DNA of 64,000 nt from the NCBI RefSeq assembly GCF_907164915.1, contig NC_061862.1, forward strand, positions 33,006,628 through 33,070,627. Direction: 5' to 3'. The translations under genes and the position numbers were made by a program. The notes beneath the pieces were generated by a model. It searched no databases. It was not told the origin of the DNA and saw only the letters and a list, made by a program, of their open reading frames with translations. Source of the DNA: Impatiens glandulifera. Lineage: Eukaryota > Streptophyta > Magnoliopsida > Ericales > Balsaminaceae. Position 1 is the stretch's first letter. The number at the start of each line of letters is the position of its first letter. Of this stretch, positions 45,759 to 56,907 are shown in pieces.

Positions 45759-46496
45759 ATGAACTCCAACTCTCTAGCAAAGAAGATTCTATTGGCAGAT
45801 TTTAACTCAATCTACCAATATGAAGATCACGAAGTTAAAGAAATGTTCTTAGCCGTCGAAAGAAGCGGGCTAAGAAGCTTCCTTGAAAACAGATTTATTC
45901 TCGACTACCTAGTAGTCGAAGAATTCTTCCAGACCGCAAAGGAAGTGCATCGAGACATAATCGTTGCACAAGTCTACGGTCAGAAATTTCTATTCAGCGA
46001 GACGAATTTCGCTTTATACTGCGGTTTGCCCACTGAAGGGGTAACCGACCTAACCTACTCCCCGGTGACCATGGAAGAAATGTGTCGTCGGTTCTCAGGA
46101 TCTGACATCCCGGTTAGACCCTAGGGTGCTAAAAGCCAACTCTCTCATAAGTACCAGCTTCTCTGTGAGATTCTGGGAAAGTCCATTTTGGGCAGAGAGA
46201 AAAGCTACTATCACACCCAAAAGCTTTTCGAGATGATGATCGCTGTAACGGTTGGGACACCAGTTAACTGGTCCTGGATCATCTTCAGCAACCTGAAGAA
46301 GATGCTCTTCTCCAATAAAACCGGCTACGCTCCTCAGCTGAGCGGTTTTTGTGCAAGTCTAGACATCCACTCCGGACCGTTCGTAACCCTCCATCCAAGA
46401 CATGTGCTCACTAAAGAAAGAGTACAAGAGCTGGTCGACCGGTGGGAAGCAGTCAAGGCCAAAAGAAATCAAGCGGCTGAATCATCCAACGTCTAG
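45759..46496 (+). pseudogene. Extra ORF 1 (LPTEG-domain protein), one stop codon
   Basis: A 246-codon frame from MNSNSLAKK with a single TAG at 46,122-46,124; the frame is otherwise continuous. Domain features: LADF at the start, VERSGLRSFL, VVEEFFQTA, FLFSETNFALYCGLPTEGV, then LLCEILGKSILG and FEMMIAVTVGTPVNWSWIIFSNLKK. The same landmarks occur in extra ORFs 2 and 3 and in the outer element. The architecture resembles, from memory, a plant transposon-associated domain of unknown function. There is no signal peptide, membrane segment or zinc finger, so it is not an obvious envelope protein. It lacks the long charged C-terminal extension of ORF 3. Confidence 0.75.
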
Positions 46497-46829
46497 CATG
46501 TCCTTTCCTTCTGTCTTATTTCATTTCTTTTTCCAAAACCAGTAATTTTGTTGTACTACCGATTTTGTACCTCAATTAATGAAGCATATTCCCTTCCTCT
46601 TTTAATCTAAAATCTAAAAATCATAAATGATCAAACATTTAATGTGCCATATCAAAATCAAATCGAATCACTCTTGGAAACAGAAATCTTCATTCTCAAT
46701 GAGCATGCCTGACTTGATTCGACAAGACATGTCTTTATTCTCTTGAAAAATCACAAAGTCATTAATGACTAGACATAAACGGCTAGATTTTTCAAATATC
46801 CTCATTAAATGCATCCAACCGTTCCAGGC
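46497..46829 (+). other. Spacer between extra ORFs 1 and 2
   Basis: AT-rich, no ORF. It includes a possible terminator or poly(A) region for ORF 1 and upstream promoter sequence for ORF 2. Confidence 0.4.
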
Positions 46830-46837
46830 TATAAAAG
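46830..46837 (+). promoter_or_regulatory. TATA box ahead of extra ORF 2
   Basis: TATAAAAG in a near-ideal plant context (CCAGGCTATAAAAGGGGACT), 111 bp before the ATG, followed by a CT-rich leader (TCCTTCTCTCTAGAGC). Confidence 0.7.
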
Positions 46838-46940
46838 GGGACTCAACTCTCCACTTTCAAAACACGCTTCTTGCATTCCTTCTCTCTAGAGCTTGAAAAA
46901 TCATAGAAAATCTCTTCAACCTCTCTCACTCTTTCCCATA

Positions 46941-47642
46941 ATGTCGGCTGAACTCAGAAACACTCTCATCGTCGACTTTGAAGACGTCAAAGACAGTGCA
47001 TATCATGAATGCATCTTCCAACCGATCATAGAATCGGGGCTCCAAGGTTTTCTCAAAGGTTCAGACACTATCCTCGTGGAGGAGGTGTGTGAGTTCTTCA
47101 ACAATGGTCATATTCTAGATGATGGCAGCATCCGCACCATCATCGACGGCCAATTTCTTCGTTTTACCGAAGAAGAATTTTCCAACTTCTTTCACCTTCC
47201 AACCGAAGGTTTTTCAGACTTCCCCACGCCATTCCTGCCGGCTAAGGAAGACTATTTCCAGATCTTCTCCTCTTCCAACGCTCCGATCAAGGACTTTGGG
47301 AAGAAAGAGAAACTTGCTCCTCACTACCAAGTCCTGCATGACTTGGTTCAAAGGTCTATCATGGGCCGAATGACAAACCAGAACTACAACCGGGAGGCTT
47401 TCGACATCATGATAGCCATCATCCGCAACTCGTCGATCAACTGGGCAACCTACCTCTTCAACAAACTGAAGCAGCTCATGACAGCTTCAAGAGGAAGGAC
47501 CAGTTTCGCCCCTCAAATCACTCGGTTTCTGATGGCTCAGCGCTGCAACCTTGGACCCGGTGTTCCGGTCGGACCGTCCAACACCATCACCATATCCATG
47601 ATGCACAGATGGATATCGAGGATTGAGAAAAAGGACACCTGA
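46941..47642 (+). CDS. Extra ORF 2 (LPTEG-domain protein), intact frame
   Basis: A 233-codon uninterrupted ORF starting MSAELRNTL, the only one of the three without a stop. It shares with its neighbours VDFEDV, IESGLQGFL, VEEVCEFFNN, FLRFTEEEFSNFFHLPTEGF, then YQVLHDLVQRSIMG and FDIMIAIIRNSSINWATYLFNKLKQ. Identity to ORFs 1 and 3 is low but collinear, so the copies diverged long before this insertion. Function unknown; no catalytic motif was recognised. Confidence 0.7.
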   Translation: MSAELRNTLIVDFEDVKDSAYHECIFQPIIESGLQGFLKGSDTILVEEVCEFFNNGHILDDGSIRTIIDGQFLRFTEEEFSNFFHLPTEGFSDFPTPFLPAKEDYFQIFSSSNAPIKDFGKKEKLAPHYQVLHDLVQRSIMGRMTNQNYNREAFDIMIAIIRNSSINWATYLFNKLKQLMTASRGRTSFAPQITRFLMAQRCNLGPGVPVGPSNTITISMMHRWISRIEKKDT

Positions 47643-48085
47643 AAACACCGTGAACAAGTGGTACGAAAGAATGGTGGAGGGGGACTGGTTCAAAGAAAAC
47701 TAGGTTGTCTATTTTTCTTTCCGGTTTTTGGTCATTTTGTTGTACGACCAAAACCGCTCAATGTTCACTTTTATCATTTATGAAATATCTAATTTTAAAA
47801 GTCTCCAGTTTTCATTCATATCTTCCCTTCCAGTTTTTAAAATTTAACACAAAACCTTAATGTTAACCAAAACTTCCGGTTAACAAGTCCTCAAGTAAAA
47901 CCGGAATCTCCAGCAAAATGAAAAATTCGAAAATTTACCGCCCACGGTTTTACCTCCCAAAATTTACCGCCCATGGGTTTTCCGCATTTACCGCCGAAAG
48001 TTACTGCAGTAACTTTTGGAGGGAAAGTTGGCGCCAAAACATCATCAAGTGACGGTTCGTCTTCCAACCGTTCGGAACCGCCATC
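47643..48085 (+). other. Spacer between extra ORFs 2 and 3
   Basis: No ORF. It contains ATTTACCGCC three times at 47,933-47,995, perhaps an upstream element of the following promoter. Confidence 0.4.
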
Positions 48086-48093
48086 TATATAAG
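48086..48093 (+). promoter_or_regulatory. TATA box ahead of extra ORF 3
   Basis: TATATAAG, 121 bp before the ATG, followed by a CT-rich leader (CTTTCTCTCTCTAAATTTCC). Same layout as for ORFs 1 and 2. Confidence 0.6.
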
Positions 48094-48206
48094 TTCAAAT
48101 CAGCCCATTCGACACATGCGCTTTCTCTCTCTAAATTTCCAGATCTTCAAAGGCTTTCTAATCTCCGATCATCATCGTTCTTCATCTTCTCTTCTCAAAA
48201 ACTATC

Positions 48207-51146
48207 ATGGATCTAGGCAAAGCTCCCTTCCAATGGATGTTGCAGGTCGATTTCGCGGATATTGATGAACACGGCGATGATAAAAACAAGGTTGTTCTTC
48301 AATCTCTAAGAGATTCTGGGTTGGAGGAGTTTCTATCTGGTCCATTAACTGTTTATCCGGCGGTGGTGACGGAGTTTCTGGCGACGGCGACGCTCACAAA
48401 GAGGAAGGTCTCCGCCAACGTCAACGGGAAGAACATTCTGATCACCGAAGAGCTATTTGCTGAAGCTCTCGGTTTACCCAACACCGGTTTGGATCTCAAG
48501 ACTGACCTAACCGCTGCAGAATCAAACGCTGTCCGGTTGGTGATATCGTTTTCAGATCAGGATCTGGTGATTCACTTCAGCCGGAAGAATAAGCTAAAAC
48601 CGGAGTTCAGGTGGCTGCTGAACATCATCGCTCGTTCACTTCAGGGAAGAGGAGGTAACTTTGATAACCTGACAAAACATAAGCTCAAAATGTTGATGGC
48701 CATTGTCCGCGGTGACAAGGTGGATTGGGGATTCGTTATTTTCGAAATTTTTTGCCAAATGGTGATTCAGAAGGATGGCCGGGTTCAAGCCTTCGCAATG
48801 CAGATTGTGAAAATCCTTAAGTTTCTCAAGTTCGATCTCAGCTAAGGAGAACCGCTCCCACCCAACAATATTCTCAACTCAGAGTCGATGATTGAGAAGC
48901 CCGATAAAGCGGTCAAGCCGAAGACCTCCAGAACAAAGTCTTCCAAGGGAACCAGCTCTTCCGCTCCGGCTGAAGAATGTTCCAAACAAAAGAAACCGAA
49001 GAGAAAGGCGGTTGAAGCCGAAACCGCACAAGAAACAAAGGGGAGGAAGAAGTCGACTGCAAGGAAGAGTTCCAACAAACCGGCGGACTCCGAGAAAACC
49101 CTTTCCTCGGATAATCCACCAGAAAGAACCGAAGACGTCTTTCAACCCATCCCCATCAATACCGTTCGCCCTATTCCTATTCCATCTAACTCACCAAGGC
49201 AAATCGAACCCTCGGGGAGCCACAAAACTGAGTTAGCATCGAAGGAGGAAGCAGAGGTTAGTATCCACTCTAAAACCTCCAAGTCTCCAAGCAAAAGAAT
49301 CGAAGAGGTAATAACCGATGTGGGCTTAAATACCTCTGAAGCCATTGAGGACGTTGTCCAAGACATTGCAAGGGAAACCGAAGACGATGTGTCAAGTCGT
49401 CGTAAATCAGTTGATCAGGTTGAGATACCCGATCAGAGTGAAGTTCAACCGGTCGAAGAAACGGCCAAAACCGCAGACATAACACCTCCGGCTCAGGAAG
49501 GTAATTTTGAAGAACAGAAACCATCCGGTTTCGCGGGGGACAAGTCAGCTCTAGATAACCAATCGGCTCAAGATGGGCCATCTGACTCAGCATTTATACC
49601 TGAAGGATCTGTTCAGGTCAACAAAGGCAAAGAGGTTCTTGTTGAAGAATCGACGGTGACAGGAAAAGGTATTCTTCAAACCGGCCCTCAACCAGAAGTC
49701 ATAACCGGGGACGAGGTCCCTTTTACCGCAGAACAAGAAGATGAAGTATTCGAGGAACTTCTCAGGGACATGAACAAGGGTGCCAGTGATGCGATAGCAC
49801 CATACCTCATGTGGGTAAAACTCCGTTGTGAAACAAAGATATCCGATATGGCTCCAGGATTGAGCGGCAACAAACATTGGGATAGACTCATCAAGCTGGA
49901 AGAAATGGCCCTCAAGTTAGCTCACACCAATCTCATCCAACCCGCCTTCAGCAAAACCCCGGTAATTCTTGAATATGCTCGGTTACAAGAAGTGGAGGAT
50001 GCATTGAAAGAAGTTGAAGGATCGACGCTAACTCCAATCGAAATGAGAATGACTGAACGGTTCCATGCGGTGCGAGAAAAGCTCACACAAAGCCTCGACC
50101 ATCTTGATGCACAATGGAGAAAAGGCTGCCGAAACCAACTCAATAATACCGATCTACATCAAAGTAAGCCATTCTATGTGGTCGGGGAGTCATCTATAAC
50201 AGCGGAGAATCTGGAACAAGACTCTTCTCAAACTGCTAAGGCTCCAGAAATCGATCAAATGAAGCAAGCGGTGGTTGATACAATTGATTCATGTCTTGGA
50301 AGTTATAAAACCGCAACCGATGAGAGGATTGCAACGACTGAAGCTAATTTGTCAAACACTATAAGGGGATCTGTACAAACCGAAATAGCAAACACCGTTC
50401 AAACATCTATCAAGTCCATGATAGATGAGGCTGTGCAAACCTCAGTCAAATCCCTGATTGCAGAGTCCATTCAAACCGCAACCGCTCCACTGTTAGATAT
50501 GCTGCAGGCAATGGATTTTCAAATTGGGGAGATGTCCAAACTCCAAGTCAGCAAGACTCAAGAGCAAATCGAGTCTGATGCTGAAACCGCTAAGAGGCTG
50601 CAAGACGAAGAAAGGGAAAGGGAACAGTTGCAGAAGGAAATTGAGGACAAAGATTATGAGTTTGCCCAGAAATGCAACGAGGAAGAACAGGCAGGTATCC
50701 AGGAACCTACACCGGTTGAACCGTCCCATTCTATGAACACAAGAAACAAGAAGAAACGAAGGGCGGTTGTGAAGGTAATTCAGCGGGCAGAACAAAGCAG
50801 CCAAAGAAAAACAATGGAACCAGTCGGGCTGAATGTGCAACCTCTTGATGAAGAAGAAGAGGATATCGAAGAACTTAACCGGCGCAAGAAGAGGACAATT
50901 GAAAGTTCAACCGCAATTACAAGCTCCAGACCAATTGTTGCTCCACCGCCTCCTCCACCAAAACCAGTTTGTGCCGGTTTTGGATTCGGCAAAAAGACTC
51001 CCGGCATCTCAAGTGTATGGGCCGGAATGCTGATTGACGCTGAAAGATGCGACAGGGAGTGGAAGGCAAGGGAAGAGGAAGAAAGAAGACGGCTTGAAAA
51101 AGAACTGGAGAAAGATCTTCACAAGGGGGGACCATCCAAGCCTTAG
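48207..51146 (+). pseudogene. Extra ORF 3: LPTEG-type domain with long charged coiled-coil tail, one stop
   Basis: A 979-codon frame broken only by TAA at 48,843-48,845. Residues 1-212 are the domain shared with ORFs 1 and 2 (QVDFADI, LRDSGLEEFL, VVTEFLATA, LPNTGLDL, LLNIIARSLQGRGG, MAIVRGDKVDWGFVIF). After the stop follow a basic Ser/Lys region, a long acidic Ser/Pro/Thr region, repeated VQTSIKSMIDEAVQTSVKSL (helical), a Glu/Arg-rich coiled-coil-like stretch (DEEREREQLQKEIEDKD), PPPPPPP, and a Glu/Arg/Lys-rich end. It resembles the third-ORF proteins reported after pol in Sireviruses in position and coiled-coil content, but no transmembrane segment is seen. The outer ORF has a comparable layout. 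Confidence 0.75.
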
Positions 51147-51313
51147 TCTTTTTCTTTCTTTCCTTCAAAACAATTTATGTTTAACTATGTTTCAGAACTT
51201 GGTTATTTTATCATATTATTCTCTGTTAGTTTCCACATACCTTTTTGAAAAATCAAACACATGTTTTTGAAACATTTTCTTCAAACAGAAAATAATCAAA
51301 TCGCTAAACAAGC
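51147..51313 (+). other. 3' end of extra ORF 3 transcript region
   Basis: Short AT-rich stretch between the ORF 3 stop and the polypurine-tract repeats. No further gene. Confidence 0.5.
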
Positions 51314-51580
51314 TTTTCAAACCGGCCACATATTACAAGTTTTGAATATTTATTCTAAATAATCAAAAAGGGAGAAATTGATAGAAAAATTAAGTAAGTT
51401 AATTTTCAAACCGGCCACATATTACAAGTTTTGAATATTTATTCTAAATAATCAAAAAGGGAGAAATTGATAGAAAAATTAAGTAAGTTAATTTTCAAAC
51501 CGGCCACATATTAATAGTTTTGAATATTTATTCTAAATAATCAAAAAGGGAGAAATTGATAGAAAAATTAAGTAAGTTAA
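51314..51580 (+). repeat. Triple 89-bp repeat carrying polypurine tract and LTR start
   Basis: Units begin at 51,314, 51,403 and 51,492. Each contains TTTTCAAACCGGCCACATAT, then AATCAAAAAGGGAGAAATTG, then the first 28 bases of the LTR. The polypurine tracts AAAAAGGGAGAAAT lie at 51,365, 51,454 and 51,543. The last one abuts the true 3' LTR. Multiple polypurine tracts are a known Sirevirus feature. Confidence 0.9.
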
Positions 51581-52781
51581 TTTTGGAACCGGCTAGACAA
51601 ACTAAATAGTTGTTAACTTTTATGTGCAGATACAGATCAAAACCGTATGAACCGGTTGGGGCATCATAAACCGGTTGCTGAAATACTTCAAAGAAACCTG
51701 CTCTAAGTGATCAAGTCAAAGATTAGAGGAACCGGTTTTCACTCTCTCAAGCGACCGGTCAGCAAAGACAAAAGTTCACATACCAGCCGGATCATACTGC
51801 ACAAGAGACAAAACCGGAAAATTCAAATTTCAAGAGTGACGTAACATGACGAAACAGACGTGTCTTGAAAGAATAAAAGAAGATCAGATCCGATCGGAAG
51901 CATGCGAGGAAAGCAATGATGCTTTATTGATCTGAAGTTGACAACCTGAGGTGCATGTCCAACACGTGTCCAAATCTGAAAACCGATTATGTCATCTTAC
52001 ACTCAGAGCTGCCTGCATGACTGCCAAGTGTTGAGGAAGGTGAAGCGTGCAAGCAACCTCTCTGCACCGACGTGATAATGATCAACCAATCCAGAGGAGA
52101 GACAAGAAAGTGATCGTTGGCTCTTCTCAGCTATAAAAGGAAGATGAAACGTCTTCATTTAAGGCAGTTGTTGAGTTAACGAATACAGACGGAAAACGAA
52201 TCATAAAAGCAATAAGTTAGAGAGATAAACTCTTATATTCCAAACCGGTGTATCTAAAACTGGAAGCTTTCTGTATCTTGTTGTGTTGAGTTATTGTATT
52301 ACATCAAAGAGTGAGTTGGTGTAACCGGCGAGTAGCGAGTTGGGCTCGACCGACAATGTTGTTGTAACTATAAAAGTTAGTGGAGATCCTTCTCATAACC
52401 TGAGAAGAAGGGGTGACGTAGGAGGGTTTGCTCCGAACATCCATAAAAATCCTTGTCTCGTGTTCTTTCTTTCGCTTTCATTACTTACTTACTTAGCCTA
52501 ACCTCAAACCAAATTAATCGTACTCCTTAAACGGGTCCACTCATATCCATAAAACCGACTCCTTCTAAAAACATCATCTAAGTCGCATACGTTGCTTCAG
52601 ACTGAAACAGACATTTCCGCCTTTGAACCCGGTTCAAGAGTCTGTGACAGTTTGTGCAGTGCTGAGAATGGTTATAGTCTCTAACCGGACTATCACCAAA
52701 GTGTTGTGTGTGTTGTAAGCGGCCACCCTTCCCGAAACCGGAAACATACCCGGTCCTCCAAGGGCGTCCACGATCCTAACA
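51557..52781 (+). repeat. Inner copia 3' LTR
   Basis: Direct copy of 38,691-39,914 with about 20 mostly transition differences by eye. Ends CGATCCTAACA before the TTATT duplication. Confidence 0.95.
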
Positions 52782-52786
52782 TTATT

Positions 52787-54086
52787 GAATAATTAGACGT
52801 GTGATCTAATTAGTGAAAGTTAGACGTGCGTCTAACTCCTTCAGACAAGTCTGAGGTAGAACCAGAATTAGACGTGGCAGTCTAACTCAGTGGAGTTAGA
52901 CGTGGCAGTCTAACTCAGTGGAGTTAGACGTGCCGGTCTAATGGTTATTGTATAATTAGACATGTGGTCTAATTAGTGAAAGTTAGACGTGCGTCTAACT
53001 CCTTCAGATTAGTCTGAGGTAGAACCGGAATTAAACGTGGCAGTCTAACTCAGTGGAGTTAGACGTGCTAGTTTAATGGTTATTTTAATTAGACGCGAGT
53101 CTAATTCTATTAGACCAGACGGTCTAATAGACGTTTTTCATTAAAAGGAGTTGACCTATTTCATTAGACTGATTTTCACAATCCGTCTAACTAAAATACG
53201 TCTAATGCTCAGTTTAAGCAGTACGCTTGAATCTAGCATTTCTCCTACCCACGTGCTATATCTGTACCCTACTTCTACTCCACATTCTTGTGAAGATTAG
53301 TACAGCATCTATATGCATCCAATCAAGGAATGCCATGTAAGAGAATTTCCTCACATTACCCGTTTTGCAGGTATATCCCTGATGGAATTTTCGGCGCACT
53401 ACCTATTCTGTACGGCCACGATCCTTGTGCTTAGAACCTGCTGTGTACAATGGAGGTTGTCCAATGGAAGAGTGCCACGTATCATTCTTGAAGATTCGAT
53501 CGTTAGCTCCTGTTCAGTATTTAATCAATCCTAAGGACAACGGACAATCCACCTTACGAACAAGCGAATACAAACGAACAAGCATTCTGATTTTGCAGAG
53601 AGAGAAACTACTTAATCATCTTGCTTACTGAACTTATTCTGTGAAGCCTCTTTCTGATTGTACTATGTGTGAATCAAGAGAGAGAGATAGAATCAAAGCA
53701 CCTTTAGCTGAGTGATATTCTTCATCTTGTAATCTAATAGTAAGTGTTTTGTTCAATAGTGAGCTAAGTGTGTGTAAACTGTATTTGATTTTAATCATAT
53801 TATAGTGAATCCTTCTGGTAGTTGGAAGAAGGAGTGACGTAAGAGAGTTTCTCCGAACATCCATAAACAAACTGTTGTGTTCTTCATTTCTGTCATCTTT
53901 TCATATTTCATCTTGTGCTTCAAACCCAAGTACACAATTCCGCCTTGAATCTGTTTCAAGTGTTTACACAAGTTTGCGTAGAATAGAAAACGAATCAAAT
54001 CCCTAACAGGATTTCTTTCAAATTGTTTTTCATAGGCCTTCATCCTTAGCTAGACCCCGTCTCTATCGATAAATCCGATCCTATCA
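52787..54086 (+). repeat. Outer element 5' LTR, right part
   Basis: Continues the LTR interrupted at 38,690 and matches 61,493-62,771. It ends CCGATCCTATCA. Short open frames here (for example 53,425-53,631) recur in the 3' LTR and have no coding features. Confidence 0.95.
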
Positions 54087-54087
54087 A

Positions 54088-54100
54088 TTGGTATCAGAGC
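54088..54100 (+). other. Outer element primer-binding site
   Basis: TTGGTATCAGAGC, one base after the LTR, matches the initiator tRNA-Met primer site. Confidence 0.92.
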
Positions 54101-54140
54101 CCTGTTTCTATTCTCAAGCCTTTCCTGAAATATATCGAAC

Positions 54141-55916
54141 ATACCCAAAGATGCCAGTGCTACAGTCATTCCAACCTTCTCTCGTGAAAACTACATTGTT
54201 TGGAAGAAAAGAGTTCGTGCTCACCTCTCTTCTCTTCATGATGACATGTGGAGTGTTGTCACAGAAGGTCCTATCAAGATTGATAAGGAAAAGGCCGACT
54301 GGACTGCTGATGAAAAGAGGCAAAACAACCTCAACAACATGGCTCTTGATGTTTTGTACAGATCTCTCGATGACATTATGTTCAACTATATCATCGAATG
54401 TGACACTACCAAAGAGGTCTGGGACAGACTTACTCAACTGTGTGAGGGCAACGAGCAAACTAAGGAAAACAAGATCACGGTTGCTACTCAACATTTTTAC
54501 AGCTTCAATATGCGTCCTGGTGAAACAATGAACGATTTCGACACCAGATTCAGCAAGATCGTCTCCTCTCTGTCCATCCTAGGCAAGACTTATAGCAACC
54601 GGGAGCTTGCTATCAAGGTCATGCGTTCTCTTCCAAGAGAATGGGACATAAAGACTATGGCGATGAGAGAATCCAAAGATCTGAACAAGATCTCTCTCTT
54701 TGATCTCTTTGCTGACCTCAAGGCCTATGAGTTTGAGTTGAACTGTAGGATGGAAGAATATTAACCCTCGTCCGTTATTATTTCCAAGGCGTTGGTGACC
54801 GCTGAAGAGCCACCAACTGCTCCGGACGTGAAGATGGCAGCTCAGCAGCTGAGCAGCGATGCCATGTCTCTTTTCGTGAAGAAGTTTGGCGACTTCATGA
54901 AGAAGAGCAACTCTAACTCAAACTCTTCAAATTATAATGATAATAGAAAATCTAAAGCTAATGTTACTTGTTTTAACTGTGGTATTAAAGGTCATTATGC
55001 ATCGGAATGCCGGAAGCCAAAGCGTGAAGATGCCAAGAATGATGAAAAAGTGTTGAAATCTCTTATGGCTGGTGACGAAAAGAACAGAGGAAGCAGCTGT
55101 GGCTCATACTTCTCATCCAGTGAAAGTGATGAAGAAGACGTGGCCTGCTTCATAGCCAAAGAAGATGAGGAAGGAACTCAGAAGACTGAGGTATTTGATT
55201 TCTCTTGCGAAAGGTTTTCAAGGGAACAACTGGTATCTGCACTAGATGACATGGTCATCGAGTACAGAAAGCTAGCAGAATCTCTAAAAGAAACTAAATT
55301 TTCATCAGATTTAAATGAACCAAATCTGTCTAAAGAGGAAGAGTCATATGTTTTTAAAAAGAAGATTGAAGAGATCTCATCTGAGAATGAGATACTCAAG
55401 GAACAGATTCAAACTCTTACATCTGAAAACAAAAGGCTTAACTATGTTGTCTGTGCATGGACAAGGTCTGGTGATGCTATCAAATATCAGATCAGCATGT
55501 TGAAACCTGCTGGATCTAGATCCGGATTGGGATTTGATAGCAATGATCCTAACCTGTCCTGCAAAAAGTCAAAGCCAAATGACAAGTTTAAGCCTATAAA
55601 CTTTGTCAAAGGAAGTATGACTGACAATGAATCTGATCCTATTCATGAAGAAGTTGCTTTCAAAAATGAAATAGTTTATGTTCCACCGACTGTTAGCTGG
55701 CTTAAGAATAAGCAAGAAAAGGCTAATAAGTTTGGTAATCTAAAACCTGACTCTAAGTCAAGGAGTTTTAAAAGAAAATCCTCTTCAAAAGTTAAAGGAT
55801 CAGTGGCTAGCAGGAAGTCATCTGCTAAGTCAAAATCTTATGCATTAATCAAAACACAAAATGGGAAGTCCATTAGAATAACTCAAATATGGATTCCTAA
55901 GGGACTAATATATTGA
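54141..55916 (+). pseudogene. Outer element gag (UBN2-type), start lost and one stop
   Basis: The frame runs from ATA at 54,141, where ATG would be expected (IPKDASATVIPTF), to TGA ending at 55,916, about 591 codons, with one TAA at 54,762-54,764. Landmarks match the inner gag: NYIVWKKRVRAHL, EGPIKIDKEKADW, PGETMNDFDTRFSKI, MRSLPREWDIKT, a zinc knuckle CFNCGIKGHYASEC (from 54,969), an acidic Ser-rich region, a coiled-coil-like stretch (EISSENEILKEQIQTLTSE) and the end QIWIPKGLIY. It is therefore copia-type even though the element has no pol. Confidence 0.88.
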
Positions 55917-56779
55917 GGACCCAATTAAGTATGGGTACCAAAATGTGTAAATAGTTTATTTTGTAGGTGATGCAGGAGGATAGCAGGAAGGAAGCTAGAA
56001 GAGTACTCCTCTGAGTACACAGCTTCGAAGATCAACAATGGCATTTGCCATTCTGGAAGAATACATGTTTTTATTTGTTAAAAAAATTTTTGGTCTTTGG
56101 ACCACAAATTTTTTTTATAAAACTCTAATGTCCATATTCATTATGAGAAGAAAAATTTCTTTGGAATTAAAGATATTCTCTAGACGAATATCCTTAATCG
56201 GTCTAACTAGACAAGGGTGTCTAAAAGAAATAGTATGTACTTAGACATATTTTTGCTCACAATCCATACATCTAAGTCTATATGTTGAGGTTTTATACCT
56301 ACGCAATTAGACGGACACGTCTAATAGACGTTAGACGTTTTTACGTCTTGAGCAAAAGGATGCTCACGTCTAATAAACACACGTCTAACACGTGGTGTCT
56401 GTGCAGAATTAGACGTACGCATCTAATAAACATTAGATGGATTTTTATGAACACGGAATTAGACGTATGCGTCCAATACACTCATCCGTCTAATAGATGC
56501 TATGTCATATTGGATTTGTGGAGTAAGAAAAACGTCTAACTATGTGCCGATTAGACTGATCAGGGACAACTGTCACACGATGAGAGCTATCTGCTTTTCC
56601 CGCTCAAAATATCGAACAGTCATCTCTTAATAACATGAAGACACGTGTCTATCAAGTTTGGAGAAAATGACTGATATACCCTCATTTTTAATGATGATTT
56701 CTTGAAAAAAGACGTCTATCATTTATTAATGGGCCATACCCCTAGAATAGACGATTATTATGTATCTCCATTTTTCATC
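55917..56779 (+). other. Spacer where pol is missing
   Basis: Gag ends in the same junction sequence as the inner element (GGTACCAAAA...GTGTAAATA). About 850 bp of non-coding sequence then leads to the next promoter. TTAGACG words like those of the LTR occur at 56,216-56,560. No protease, integrase or RT trace was found. Confidence 0.7.
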
Positions 56780-56787
56780 TATATAAG
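56780..56787 (+). promoter_or_regulatory. TATA box ahead of the outer extra ORF
   Basis: TATATAAG, 128 bp before the ATG, with a leader containing AACCCTAG and CATTTCTCTCACTAAATCTC. Same arrangement as the three promoters in the inner element. Confidence 0.6.
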
Positions 56788-56907
56788 GACATTACTGCAT
56801 GATTTTGAAAACTTTCAATCTCACGAAATCTCTAAGAACCCTAGCTTTCTTGCATTTCTCTCACTAAATCTCTCTGAAATATCTTGTCGATTCACATTTT
56901 ATCAAAA

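Larger units (their letters stand above)
38691..52781 (+). mobile_element. Inner Ty1/copia element with three extra ORFs
   Basis: A complete 14.1-kb element inside the outer 5' LTR, with target duplication TTATT at 38,686-38,690 and 52,782-52,786. The uninterrupted sequence GGTTATTGAATAATTAGACG is intact in the outer 3' LTR near 61,490. LTRs of about 1,224 bp differ at roughly 20 positions (about 2 percent), so the insertion is young. Order: LTR, primer site, gag, protease, integrase, RT, RNase H (copia order), three extra ORFs, triple polypurine tract, LTR. Length, post-pol coding space and repeated polypurine tracts fit the Sirevirus branch of Ty1/copia. Stops and frameshifts in gag and pol make this copy non-autonomous. 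Confidence 0.92.

Noticed and set aside
45759..51146. Envelope gene of a retrovirus-like element
   Set aside because: The extra ORFs sit where an envelope-like gene would be, but show no signal peptide, transmembrane segment or fusion-type motif.
53425..54043. Short frames on both strands repeated at 62,110-62,728
   Set aside because: They lie in the two LTRs of the outer element, so their repetition reflects the LTR pair, not a gene family.
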